DNA of 64,000 nucleotides from contig WBMZ01005340.1 of assembly GCA_013400975.1 (NCBI GenBank), positions 1 to 64,000 on the forward strand, written 5' to 3'. The stretch comes from Atrichornis clamosus (taxonomy: Eukaryota; Chordata; Aves; Passeriformes; Menuridae). Position numbers and translations under genes: made by a program. Below the pieces are notes generated by a model, which saw only the letters and a program-made list of their open reading frames with translations, ran no database searches and was not told the DNA's origin. The stretch's first letter is position 1, and each line of letters starts with the position of its first letter. Below are positions 1-11,870 of this stretch, one piece after another.

Positions 1-150
1 GCGGGGCGCGGGCGGGGCCGGGGCCGCGCGGGAGCGCGCCGGGACGGGCGGTGGGAGCCGGCGGCTGCGAGCGCCTCTGTCACCGGGACGGCCGGGACAC
101 CGCTTCCTTCTGGCCTCGGGCTGGCTCACGGCCACCTGTACTTCTTTATG
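1..150 (-). promoter_or_regulatory. Edge of a CpG island, probable internal OXR1 promoter
   Basis: The first ~130 bases hold more than 20 CpG dinucleotides and a GC-box (GGGCGGGGC at 10-18), while the following sequence drops abruptly to the AT-rich, CpG-poor background. The island continues beyond the left edge. An OXR1 exon lies on the minus strand at 58462-58658 and no later OXR1 exon is recognisable to its left. Mammalian OXR1 is known to have an alternative GC-rich first exon in the intron following the homologous exon. I infer that this is the upstream flank or 5' UTR of that alternative promoter, transcribed leftward. A divergent plus-strand transcript or an unrelated neighbouring promoter are alternatives. 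The CpG island is certain; its assignment is inference. Confidence 0.6.
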
Positions 151-1640
151 GACTCACCCACAGTTCGGGGAGTTGGTTATGTTTCGTGGAAGCTCATTGC
201 TTTACAACCATGTGCTGCAAAGCTTTCTATGAACTTTCAACTTCCCTGTGTCAGCTTTCCCAAGCATGAAAATTAAGGCAATCTCTTACTTTTAAATCTT
301 CTCACAGTCCTGAATATGAAGATGTTTTTCCACTGTAAGTGTAAAACAGCACCAGCCGTGACACTGTGTGGTTTTGATCTCTGCCTTTGACCCTTCCCTC
401 TCGCAGTGTCCCTGCCATGGGATGTCCTTGCTGCGTTAGCCAGCCATGTCCCGGTGGCCTCCTCTGAGTGTTTGCCAATACTGATACCCGATTCTACCTT
501 TGAACTGACTAGGTCACTCTAGGCTTCCAGCAAAACTTCCTAGACATACAGTTTTTCTTTCATTTCGGAATAGATACTTCATTTGTGGTGTTCATTCATA
601 TCTTTGCATTCTTCATACCCAAAATTCTTGGAACTTTTCAAGTTTTGAAAAAATAAAACCAATTGAAACATGATCCAACAGTTTCACAGAAAAAGAAATA
701 CCTAAGGCATTGAATCTCATGATTAAGATCTGCTTTACAATGTGTTGTGCACATATTGAGGCTGAAAGAACAGCCATATAATGATATTTATACCTGTGCC
801 ATAGACCTTGAGAACACAGAACTGTAAACTAATACTAACTACTTATATTCCAATGTGAGTATGATACAATTATATGATGTATCTAGCTGCAAATGAAGGC
901 ATTGTTTAATAAAAAATGCTCTTGTTGAGCCAAATCTATTGTGTACATGCAGAACAGTCGAACAAAGTGCTGAGCTATTTCAACTCCTATTCACTTGTAG
1001 CAGCTGCTCAATTAAATCAGAGTTTAACGTCAGCATTTTGGAGTGCTGGTTTCTGAGGGTTACTTGATTTAAACAGTATACTCAAATCAACCTTTCTACT
1101 ACTCAAATCAGTTCTTGCTCAGGAGATAATGATCAAGACTTTTTAAAATAAAACCTTTTCACTGAAAGAGAACAAGAAATTTTTGGTAGAATTAGCTCCC
1201 CCTGCCTTCCCCCAAGATCTGCAAGTAGAAATGGATGTTTCCACTAATCTGTCAGTTCCAGGACTAGTGAATAAATCTGTAGAGTCACTGCATGGTCTAA
1301 GTACCATTAGATGTTTAGAATATAAGCTGTTCTGCCAAACAGATCTGTCTTGCCCTAATGTGTAATTAGTTTTCATTTTATGACAGTGTTTCTGCCGTCA
1401 AAAAGTTATGGTTGGTCTTTTGCCCTGTTGATTCTATTTTAGGCAAAAGCTATTACATCTTTGCATCCCTACAAGGAATGAGTTTACAAATGTGGTGATC
1501 AGCACATTTGAAACTTCCAGATCAGTTGGCCACTAGTATTCCAGCCCATACACACCCCTGCTGTTGTATCGGTTGCATGTATTTCTTCTGTGGTTTGAAA
1601 TAATCCAGTCTTTTTCTTTTCTCTTTCAAGTTCATATTTA
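151..1640. other. AT-rich unique sequence
   Basis: Intronic or flanking sequence downstream of the CpG island. I see no recognisable repeat, exon or RNA gene. Small open frames have no family signature. Confidence 0.5.
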
Positions 1641-1880
1641 TAGAATCATAAAATTGTTTAGGTTAGAAAAGACCCTTTAGATCATCAAGTCCGACCGTTA
1701 AGCCAGCACTGCTAAGTCCACCACTAAAACATGTCCCTAAGTGCCACAACCTCCAGGTGTGGTAACTCTACCACTTCTACGGGCAGTCTGTTCCAAGGCT
1801 TGACAATACTTCTGATGAAGAAATTTTTCCTAATATCCAATCTAAACTTCCCCCGGTGCAACTTAAGGCAGTGCTTATTC
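1641..1880 (-). mobile_element. CR1 LINE 3' fragment
   Basis: The plus strand begins with the reverse complement of the avian CR1 terminus (tagaatcataaaattg) and continues with the usual reversed 3' UTR: atcatcaagtccgac, the 'ccagcactgctaagtccacc' block, and the 'gaagaaatttttcctaatat' block. The element is 5'-truncated after about 240 bp, and the truncation point is blurred by divergence. It is not coding. CR1 inserts are typically 5'-truncated and leave no clear target-site duplication. Confidence 0.9.
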
Positions 1881-2274
1881 ATTATATTGCAGTAATAGAG
1901 GCTACAGATTGAGCTAGTGATGAAGTATTCAAGGTAAATGTTTTGATAACTATGAATTTATCTTAGCTGCTTTTATCTGCTTTCCTCAGAAAGACCACTG
2001 GTTACTGCAATGTGTTTTTCATAGTATTGAAAATCATTGTCTATACTCAAAAGCATCCATTTAGCAATGTTTTTACTTAGCAAGAACAAATTCTTCAGTT
2101 GAACTGTTTCAACAATAAAAACAAGGTTTAGGTATTGGTGCTCAGAAAGGTAATAGTGCTTTTTAAGATACATGCCATTCATAAACTACTGATAAAATTT
2201 CAAGGCATTGCTATAATACAATAATTAATATTACACTGTTACAACATTGTGAAGAATATAGTCAGAACTACACT
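1881..2274. other. Unique sequence between two CR1 copies
   Basis: AT-rich; nothing recognised. Confidence 0.4.
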
Positions 2275-3078
2275 ACTTGCCATCCAGACAGACCTTGAGA
2301 AGTGGGCCCATGCAAACCTCATGAAGTTCAACAGGACCAATTACAAGGTCCTGTCCCTGGGTCAGGGTAATCCCAAACACAAAAACAGCCTGAGCAGGGA
2401 AAAGCATTGGGGAGGACTTGGGGGTGTTGACTGATGAGAAGCTCAACATGACCTGGCAATGTGTGGTTGCAACCCAGAAAGCCAACTGTGTCCTGGGCTG
2501 CATCAAGAGAAGTGTGACCAGCTGATTGAGGGAGGGGATGCTCCCCATCTACTCTGCTCTCCCACCTGAAGACGCCACCCGGAGTTCTGTGTCCAGCTCT
2601 AGGGCCCCCACCATAAGAAGGAAGTGGACCTGTTTGAGCCAGTTAATAGAAGGGCAACAAAGATGATCAGAGGGCTGAAGCACCTCTCCTGTGAAGACAG
2701 ACTGGTTGGGGTTCAGCCTAGAGAAGAGAAGTCTCCAGAAAACCTTAGAGCACCTTCCACTACCTACAGGGGACCTACAGGAAGGTTGGAGAGGGACTTT
2801 TTACAAGGGCCTGTAGGACAAGGGGTAATGCCTTTTAGTTGAAAGAGGGCAGGTTTAGATATTAGGAAGAAATTCTTTACTGTGAGGGTGATGAGGCACT
2901 GGAACAGTTTGCCCAGAGAAGTTGTGGATGTCCCGTTCCTGGAATTGTTCCATGTCAGCTTGGACAGAGCTTTGAGCAAGCTGATGTAGTGGAAGGTGTC
3001 CCTGCCCATGACAGGGGGTTTGGAATTAGATGGGCTTTAAGGACCTTTCCAACCCAAACCATTCTATAATTCTACTAT
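2275..3078 (+). mobile_element. CR1 LINE, 3' part of ORF2 plus 3' UTR
   Basis: Begins with the CR1 'gccatccagacagaccttgag' region, which encodes the end of the reverse-transcriptase ORF (the [20 protein letters not shown] stretch). It runs through the 3' UTR to 'aacccaaaccattctataattctac' at the end. Several frameshifts and stops break the reading frame, so it is a dead 5'-truncated copy. It lies only ~400 bp from the minus-strand CR1 at 1641-1880, giving an inverted pair. Confidence 0.93.
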
Positions 3079-6000
3079 ACTTTAGGCATCATCAACACAA
3101 ACATCCAGTAGCATTATTACGCACTTTAAGATGCTGTTTCAATTTAGTTGTGCCACATCCACGGTAGCAAGATTTTTGACAAAGATCTCTGCTCTGAAAA
3201 CTGACCAGACTTAATCCCATGTCACTTTAAAAATCTAATATGCTAGTACTTAAGATTGTAGCTGATATTTCCATCTGAAAAACTTTGCAGCATTCCTCAA
3301 CTTTTTAATTAGTAGGAGCAACACGAACACTACGTACACAAGCAATGCGTGTTTCTTTTGCCATAAAGCTAAGCCAAATATAACTGGGTTCTAAAATATT
3401 TATAATTTTTTACACTTATATTGATCTTGAATGCCTTTACACATCATTCTACCTTTATGTCCTCAAAATATCTAGAAACAATCAGGATTTTGCTAAGGAG
3501 GGATAATAAATTGCTCTCTGAATGTATCACAAAGATCTCTGCGGGGTTTATCTTCTTGCCTGTGGTATCAGTGCAGAAAAGAATATCTGTGTAATTCAAT
3601 CACTTAAAACTGTCCCTCCACAAGAAGGAGCTGGTCCTACCTGCTCTTAATTGCTTGTTTCTGTTCCCATGCTACAAGTGTAAACACAAACATTCATTTG
3701 GCAGGTGAATGAACTGTGTTGTGAAGCTGATTCATTTAAAAGCATCTTTTAGTTTAGTAAAAATGAACTAAACTTTTTTTGTTAATTTGTTATTATTTTG
3801 TTTTGAGGTTACAATTATCCCCATTTAGATCTCCAGATCTGGTTGAGTTGTGTGTAAACACCTGTGGAAGCACAAGCTGCAAAACAACAGAAGAGCAGAA
3901 GTGTCTGGGAGAGCAGAAAGGAAGGGAGGGAGGGAAGGAGGAAGTTTCAGGCCAGCCTCTGTGTCTTCAATGCTGCTATTAGCTAAAAATGATAAGTCAA
4001 ACTGTGGCACAAGTAGAGATGCCTCCATATTGATATTATACACAAAACCACGTTCAGTAGCTACAGAGATGTCTGACAGAATACGTCTGCATTTATGATG
4101 TAATATTTAATAACACGTTATGCTAATCTATTGCATAACCTGCTCTTGCAGCTAGCTCCCCAAGTCCCAAACCAGAGCAGGCAGAGAGCTGATTGAGCTG
4201 CATTCTAAATGAACTAGTGCTATAGGGGAGAGAAAGCAGGGATCCATTTTGGTGAAACGGAAAAGGACACAATGACAAAGGAATATTTTCAAGGTCTGAA
4301 TATATAATTATAGATAAAAGTAATTCAAAGAGGGAAAAAAAGGTACAAACATAGCAAGTGCTAGTGATATTATTCATTAGGGGACAGATTTGTTGCTTGT
4401 GAAAATAAGTGCAAATTGCAGCAACTAATCCAGCAAAATACCAGCAGATGCTGTGCAACTTCCGTAGGGCTCGGCCAGGTCACGTGCCTGGTGCACAGGA
4501 TATGGGCCTCTCGCAATTCATCTGGATGAGTTCGCAGTGCTACCAAGCTGCAGGCAAAAGTGTACCAGGCAGTAGCACAACCCCCCTATTCTATTTTGTG
4601 AGAAATGAGGTTTGTACATGCTTTCCGAGGTGGCAGCTTGGTGCCAGTCATTTGGCAATTAGTCAGCGCTCATTTGAATAACCTCTATGTGAGTATGTAA
4701 TTCTGACAGCTTGAACCAAATGCCCCATTTAAGTTTCCTTAGTCATTCTGAAGGCACTGATGGTCATGGAATGCTATGAGGATGCTGCATGCCTTTGTTA
4801 AGTACTCTAAATTGCCACTTCTGGTCAAGACAGTTCCTTTTATGTGGATCCAAACACCATAATTGGCAAAAATAGGAATTTTAATTAGAACATCATAAAA
4901 GCCTAACCTCTTTCTTAATTTTTAAATAAACCTATTTTTAGTAATGTAAAATAATTCAGGAATTGTTTGGGGTTTTTTCCTTGTGAACAAGGTAAACTCT
5001 TAAGACACAGAAAAACACTGCAGTCTGTTTCCATTGCTGTTTCAGTAAAAATTAAATACAATGCAGAATGCACGTGCAGTCCCTGAAGGAGGGACCAGAA
5101 CTCAGGCACGCAGAACTCCCACATCCTCGGGCCTATTTCCCTAGGAACCAACTAATTTGAATGATGAAGCATGGAAGTACACAGTTGTAGAAGCAAAAAC
5201 ATTTGCACAGATCCATTTTTGTGATTAAGAAGGTTCAAATTATTCCAAAGGGAACTTCAGTGTCACTCTAAATTTGGGAGAAGTTGAAAAGAGGTAAGTA
5301 ATGACACTAAGTAAATGGGTGTGTTTAAAACAGGTTCTTCACAGAGAACTGTGGGCTAGGTGTGGCTGTTCATGCAGGTTGCACAGTACCACATCCTCTT
5401 TTCAGATTAGACACTCAACAAGAAAGAGACTCCCATCTGCACTCTAGCTTCAGAAATGGTAAACCTGGAATTTCAGACTTCAGCAGGTAGGGATATAATT
5501 CTGATTTTACTAACCAGCTCCATGTAAGATTGAAATTAAATGGGAGCCAGTCTCCACCTTGACTATTGAGGCTCTTCACTGTTCAGCAGAAAATGCCACT
5601 CTGAAGGGACAATACAGAATAAACATGGGCAACAAGTAAATTTGATTCTGGACTGGGATACTTCAAGTATAGGTTATTTTTTGTATACAATTACTCTTGA
5701 AATAACACTGAAAAAGACAGGAAGCCATAACAGCATTTCTTTTAGGATAGTTGTTTTCTCAGTAGAAAACTGAATCAAACTCCTCCTGTATTAGTATTTC
5801 AAATCTGGCTCAATAAATATTTCATTTCTTAAGAAGCTGTATAAGATAAGGGTACCACACCTAAATATAAGGTTTCTCCAGGCTGAGGAGAACATTTGGA
5901 CCTTGGGCATCTCAGCTTACCCCTACAATATATTTAAGCACCAAAACATGCAGTTCTCCTTAGGTTTAATTTTATAATATTTAAGTACTGTGACGTTCAC

Positions 6001-9000
6001 TGTGTGATTTTTCTTCTTACCAAATCTAAAAAGTTTCAAGCCATTCCTGTCAGATACCACTGCACCATCTGACCTGCCTGTGCTTTGTCTCTTCAGATAT
6101 AGGTTGCAGTTACAGAAATATCATAGGGTTTTTTGGTTGATATCTAATCTAATCCAAGTGAGACTATTTATACTTAGGACAACCCAACAAGTCCTTTTCA
6201 CCTTTGAGGAGAAAGCAATTTTTGCTTTTCTAGACAGATTTCAAAAAGCTTGATACAATAATTTAAATTAGATAGTAAAGATAGAAGCACCATGAAAATA
6301 AAATGTACAATCAAATTTAGGACATTACCGAAACACACAAAAATGTTAATTGATTCACAAGTGTCCTACATAATATAGTTACAAAAATGCACACTAAGCA
6401 TATGAAAGCCAACAGGAATACAAATTGAGGGTATTTTATTCCACTTAACCTCATCCTGCAAAATAATTTTATCAGACATGTCACATTTTTTTGACACTTT
6501 TAGAAGTACCAAATTTCATCTGCATATGGTCTGACTTTTCAGATTCAGGTAAACATCAACCTTTGATGCCTGCAATTATCCATCTGCTAGGAAAAATTAT
6601 AGAACTGTAGTCACTATCAAACTTTTATTTTTGCTAACTTTTTTTCAAAAAGCAGTGAAAGAACTGGCATTACAGAAATGTATATTCTAAAAGTAAATGT
6701 GTATTTTTCTCATTTTCCCAAAGTGTACTTATGTTTGGATGTTGAAATGATCTATTCTACAATAACATGTCAGCATTTGTTAAAATATCATGATATCAAC
6801 ACGGAAGTTTTCATATATGGCCTAGAGAACAAATGCACATCTTATGGGGACTGTTCCATGGTTACGGCAGAACTTTAGTTTCAGTTGAAATTAAACAGCT
6901 CTACATATAGACTGCCTTATCAAATAAACATGAAATGACCTCCAGATCTTCAGTTCATACTTATCTGGTCAATAGCGGCTTATTATTAACAGCACATTCT
7001 GTTATTTCAGGGAGTTTTATGAAAGCCAATTTGGACCCCGGGGGGTATGAATGCATGTTCATGCACATGCAGACACTCATGCAGTTTAAGGATGTTCACT
7101 AGCTGTGGCATTTGCTGAACAGAGTCAGTTTTAAGGAGACATGACTCCCTATCTTCATGTCATAAACTCACTGACATTTTTTTCTTTCATCATGGGTTTT
7201 GAAACTGAACATGAAAAACATTGACAGTATAATTGATGACTCCATAGTATTTACTAGCTAATCTCATCCTCCACAGATGCATAAATTATGCAAATGATAA
7301 ATAACTGCTTATGAAAGGTGTTCAGAAAATTGATTATTCATCAGATATTTGAAGCATAGGCAATGAAGTAATGACTTCATCCTTTCTTTTTCCTATTAAA
7401 AGTATAACAGAAACTATTTTTTCCTTAATACTCACTAAATGCTTATCAAGTTGTTAATGCACTATATTCCTGTAAGAAGGTTGCTGATACTTGCTCAGAA
7501 ACAATACAGCCAGATTCCAATTCACAATAGAAATTTTTACATTGACAGATTGTTTCATAATGAAATAGAATATCCCTCTGGTAGGATACAGTTGTTGAAG
7601 TTCAATCTGGTTGTACACCATTTCTGAAGACTAAGCAATCATAACACAACTCAGAAAGAATTGATTCAGAACACTGACATGAAAAATGTTTTACGATCAA
7701 TATCTTGCCACCTCATGACCAGCTGTATACCTCATCTTTATAGGAAAAGCCACATACTTTAGAAATCCACTGTCCTGTCTTGGGGGTTATAACATTAATA
7801 ATCTTCAAACTAATATAGATATCAATATCATTAATAATTGTTAATAATGTCTTCAAAGTGATATAATGAACAGGTTCTGTGTGTTTGAAGAAATAATCGT
7901 CTGCTTGTCACATACTCCCATTATATTTGGTTAGTACCAGGTCAGTTTCCAGTTCAGAAAACATTATGGCTTTTAGTTAGAGGTTATGTGTTTCCGTTGC
8001 AATCTTTAGACATGAAGATATCTAAGATACAGGATCCTTTCAATTCATCTGAATAAAATTGTTCTTCTCAGACACCTGGAAAACACAGACCTAAGAACAG
8101 CTGATGAGCAGCCACATAATGCCAGTTCTAAGTAGAAATGCCATCCAAAATACAGTTATATTTATTAGATAAATGGGTTCAAAATATCATCAGAATTTAT
8201 CATCAGAATAAGGCTAATGGCAACAGCTGATCCTTTTGGTTGTAATTTTATTATTCTAATGAGAATTCCTGATTTTCTATTTTACTTGTTCCTGCTTAGG
8301 CAGTGCATTCTAGGATTAAGGATTAGTGAAAAACAGACTGAATTCTGTTCCAGTCTTTGCTACCTGTTTTTTGTGGTTGTTTCCCTTAAGTCAAGTAAGT
8401 GTGTGAAAGTCTTTAGTACCTACCTTTTCCTGAGCCACCTAAATCTGTGCAGGACATTCCTGAAATTTTCTTTTGAATGAAAACCCAGAATTGTGTTGGT
8501 CTTACTAGGAGGAAGTTCTGCTTTTTCTTGTTAAATCTTGCTTCTTAAGGAACATCTGGTGTCTCTCCCCTCCCCCACTGACACCACATCACAAGTGTAT
8601 GCCTGATTCATTTGCTCCCATATCATGTAGAAAACTTGTGGATGGTTACTCACTCTGTCCTTTCGGAGATAATTACTACAGTTTATCCTCAAAAATCAAA
8701 TACATTGCTTCTAGCTAGCTAAATCATTTGAAGGCTGTCCATTACTGTACGATCTCTGAATTAAGAAACTTTATCCTTTACACAGTAGTTTTCCCCCTAA
8801 GATTTCATAGCTTGACTCTTGCCTGTCTCCCACATTTTACTAAGTTGCCTTTGATTACTGTCACAATTTTCCCCTGAGATAATTTGCATTTTGTTGTCTC
8901 TCTTGTGCTCAGCCGCATTTAGCTGCAATGCTGTACAAACCATTGAGAACCTATGCACAAACACAGCTTTACAGGTCCTACTTGCCTCTTATTAATTTCC

Positions 9001-9599
9001 TTCTATTTGTTTAGATGGGATCTTTTGTAGGCTTCATTTAAAATTACTAAAGGCATGTCTCACTGTCCTCCTGGTATTTCATCTGAGGATGAAATATTGT
9101 GTACATATATTGTGTACAAAATCCCAAAGAAAGTTCTTTTCCTAGGTAATTAATGGCTATCTGTCAAGGTTTTTGCTCCAGTGCTTCAGGATCAAGACTC
9201 AGAATTGGTAAGTGATTTGACTGACAGTGGTTAAGGGTGAAGCACTAGTGGCTTCTCATCAAGATCTTCTAGATGCTTCTCATCAAGAAAACAGGCTGTT
9301 GTGTTTGTCAGAAGTCAAAAGCTTATTTCTTCCAACTATAGGTCCTAATGTTAATAAATTATGCTATTTCCAGGTTAGAACTATATAGAGCATACTAGTT
9401 TAGCCATGAACCTTAATAAGGTCAGCAAACTTCATGGATAGAAAGGTGACTCTGAGACAAGAAGGGATAAATAACTATTGTCTAGCCTTAATCTAGTTTT
9501 GTATTAAATACAAGGGAAAATTTCAGTTCTTTGAATTGGAGCTTGCCTCTCAAGTTCCTACTAATCTGGTGTTGAAGTCCTGCCTTAGATATGGCTCAT
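3079..9599. other. Long unique intronic stretch
   Basis: About 6.5 kb of AT-rich sequence without a recognisable gene or young repeat. A slightly GC-richer patch at 4440-4680 contains a CACGTG E-box inside a near-palindrome (4475-4491). A 14-bp direct repeat (gcttctcatcaaga) occurs near 9253 and 9275. No tRNA or exon signature was seen. Confidence 0.45.
4475..4491. promoter_or_regulatory. Near-palindromic E-box CACGTG
   Basis: CCAGG and CCTGG arms flank a perfect CACGTG hexamer, with one extra T on the left. CACGTG is the canonical site for bHLH-zip factors (USF, MYC/MAX, MITF/TFEB) and CLOCK/BMAL1. Function here is unknown, and single E-boxes are common by chance. Confidence 0.25.
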
Positions 9600-9894
9600 A
9601 GCTCAGTGTTACTGAAGAAGACTCCAAGGCTGCTCCAGACATGCTCTGGACACAAATGGAGCTGCCATGAAAACATGACCAGGTCTCAGGCTGCAGGGAG
9701 TGCCAGAGCCTGGCACTGGTATGGATGGCAGGAGAGATGACAACTGTGTGCTGTGCCACCAGGTGGATGAGCTGCTCGGCCTGGTGGAAGAGCTAAAAGA
9801 GAAGCTGGAAAGGTTAAAAAGTATCAGGGACTCAGAGGAGGAGATTGGCTGGAGGTGACAGTCTCTACCATCCCTGAGGCACATGCACCAGCTA
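9600..9894 (+). pseudogene. Decayed retroelement ORF1-like fragment (probably CR1 ORF1)
   Basis: In one plus-strand frame, about 9738-9905 reads DNCVLCHQVDELLGLVEELK and continues with a leucine-heptad helix (EKLERLKSIRDSEEEIGW), then a stop, then SLPSLRHMHQ. The Cys-x2-Cys pair followed by a coiled coil and a 'RxIRxSExEI' motif resembles the ORF1 product of avian CR1-type LINEs. Upstream in the same frame there is a further stop. No initiation codon is recognisable and the frame runs into the neighbouring LTR. It is broken and not expressed as such. An origin in another avian retroelement gag-like gene is possible. Confidence 0.5.
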
Positions 9895-10482
9895 TCACCC
9901 CCCTAGAAGGAGGGGATCCCCTCTCCCACTTCCCCTTCCCCCCTCCACCAATGGGATGGGGTGGAGAATCAGGAAAGAATAGAAAATAGAACTGATGGGT
10001 TGAGATAAGAACAGTTTAATAATTGAAACAAAGTAACAAATAATACCAATAATGATACTACTACTACTAATTGTAATAAAGAGGACAAGGAGGGAGGAAT
10101 GTGAAACCCAAGAAAGACAAGTGATGCACAAAGCAATTGCTCACCACCTGCTGACTGATGCTCAGCCCACCCCCGAGCACTGATCAGTCCCATTCCAGGT
10201 AACTCCCTCAGTTTATGTGCTGGCCATGACATTCTATGGTATGGAATATCCCTCTGGCCAGTTCGGGCCAGCTGTCCTGGCTGTGCTCCCTCCCAGCTTT
10301 TCTGCATCTCCTCACTGGCAGAGCATGAGATGCTGAAAAGTCCTTGACTCTGAGTAAGCACAGTTCAGCAATAACCAAAACATCAGTGTGTTATCAACAT
10401 TATTCTCATACTGAATCCAAAACACAGCACTGTACCAGCTACGAAGAAGAAAATTAGCTCTGTCCCGTTTGAAACCGGAACA
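9895..10482 (-). mobile_element. Avian ERVL-type LTR, reverse orientation
   Basis: Read on the minus strand, the element starts at 10482 with a TG and a 'ccggtttcaaacgggaca' start region. It continues through 'gctggtacagtgctgtgttt', 'gaataatgttgataacacac', 'caaggacttttcagc', 'gggatattccatacc', a degenerate TATA region (10212-10219) and an ATTAAA poly(A) signal (10015-10020). This order of blocks matches a widespread bird solo LTR that I associate with class III (ERVL-like) elements. The far 3' end is worn or truncated near 9895-9920. A 7-bp direct repeat GGATCCC occurs at 9914-9920 and 10483-10489 and could be a target-site relic or chance. No internal retroviral genes are adjacent. Confidence 0.8.
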
Positions 10483-10561
10483 GGATCCCTAAAGCAATTC
10501 TGAAAGAAACAACACCCCAACCTTTTAATATTTTAAACTTGTTTTATATCCCCAGTAACTT

Positions 10562-10566
<5 letters not shown>

Positions 10567-10593
<27 letters not shown>
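10567..10593. repeat. 27-nt poly-T run
   Basis: An uninterrupted T27. It is followed by GCACAG, so the plus strand resembles a very strong pyrimidine tract plus AG. The resident gene runs on the minus strand, so a splice role would need an antisense transcript. It could also be the reversed A-tail of an unrecognised insertion. Confidence 0.9.
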
Positions 10594-10779
10594 GCACAGA
10601 AAGCTATGATGGACTCTGTGGTATTAAAGGACCTCTGATGTTACTCAAGACTTCATGAAGAAATGAAATTGTTATAATAGAATTAGAAGACATCTGGACA
10701 AGTAGAAAAGCAAAGCACCAACAAATGTTTTGAAGTCTTGGTTGGCAAAACAGTAGTTTTTCTATAGGAGTCAGTAATC

Positions 10780-11870
10780 ACGTGGATAAGAATAATCAGT
10801 TGATAGCAGTGTACTTATATTTTCAGAAAGCTTTATACCAAGTCCCTTACCAAGGAAATGAAACAGTTGTTGGACAAGACAGCTCATCATTTAATATCCT
10901 TTGAAGTACAGTAAGCAAGAGGTCTGACTTCACAACAGAGGAAGAAAGATTCTCAGCGCAGCCCAGCAAGAGTCATGGTTTTAAACTTACTGCATTATTA
11001 GGCTAAGGAGAGAATAAGAAGGTGATGGAGCTTGCTGATGATACAAAATTATGTGGAAAAGTCAAATCTGTTGAAAAAAGTTAAAAAATGTTTCAGAATA
11101 CAAAACATAAACAAAACAGCAGGTGAAATTCACAGTTGATAAATGCAGAGTAAAGAAAAGTTTTCCTCTGAGAGCATAACTATATTTATACATACAGTGA
11201 TAAGCTTTAAATGAGCTATTATCATCAAGTAGAGATATATGAAAATGTCAGTCAATAGACATAAAAAAGGCAAAATAAATATGAATTATTAGAAAAAAAT
11301 ATAGTTACACTACTCTTTAAATTCTTCTAATGAATACACATTGTATTGCTAGTCACTGTCTTAAAAAAAGATGCAATGTACTCAGAAAATGTACTGAGAA
11401 GAGCAACAAAGGTGTTGGGCTGCTTCTTTCTAGGAAAGCAGAGCAAAGAATACAATGTAAGTAAGCAGAAAATAGATCAGAGAAAAACTATTCACTGTTT
11501 CTGGTGAAAAGAGTAGGGGCACCTAACGAAATTATGATGAAGATTTAAAAGAAAAGGGAACATTTTGTTACACAACATAACTGAATCACAGAATTCATTA
11601 CCACAGGATGTTGTGTATAGCAAAACTATGAATGGTTCAGAAAGTAATTAGAAAAATCCCTAGAAAGTCCATCAAGACCCATTAAGCACAAGAATGCAAA
11701 TACAAACTGGTTTCTGGAAATCCCTATGCCACAGACTGCCTAAAACTCAGAGGACGTACCAGCAAACTTTTCATGCTTACCCCTTCTGTATTCTTTCCCT
11801 AATTTTCAGCTGCTGCTGGCCACTGTGGGAAACAGGACACCAAGCTGGACATGAGTAAAACATCACCTTT
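10780..11870 (+). mobile_element. Ancient CR1/L3-like LINE with RT remnants
   Basis: Highly diverged but collinear with CR1-class RT. 'acttatattttcagaaagct' corresponds to the RT motif with the first catalytic Asp (YLDFQKAFDKVP type). 'gcttgctgatgatacaaaat' corresponds to the FADDTK box, with both aspartate codons still readable. 'attcattaccacaggatgtt' and 'ccatcaagacccattaagca' are the conserved 3' UTR blocks. 'ggccactgtgggaaacaggacaccaagctggac' (around 11819-11851) is the near-terminal block of the old amniote L3-like CR1 class. Many stops and frameshifts are present. It is far older than the other CR1 copies here. Confidence 0.75.

Noticed and set aside
51..269. 72-codon plus-strand frame starting in the CpG island
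   Set aside because: GC-rich sequence gives stop-free frames by chance. The peptide has no family signature, and the resident gene runs on the other strand.
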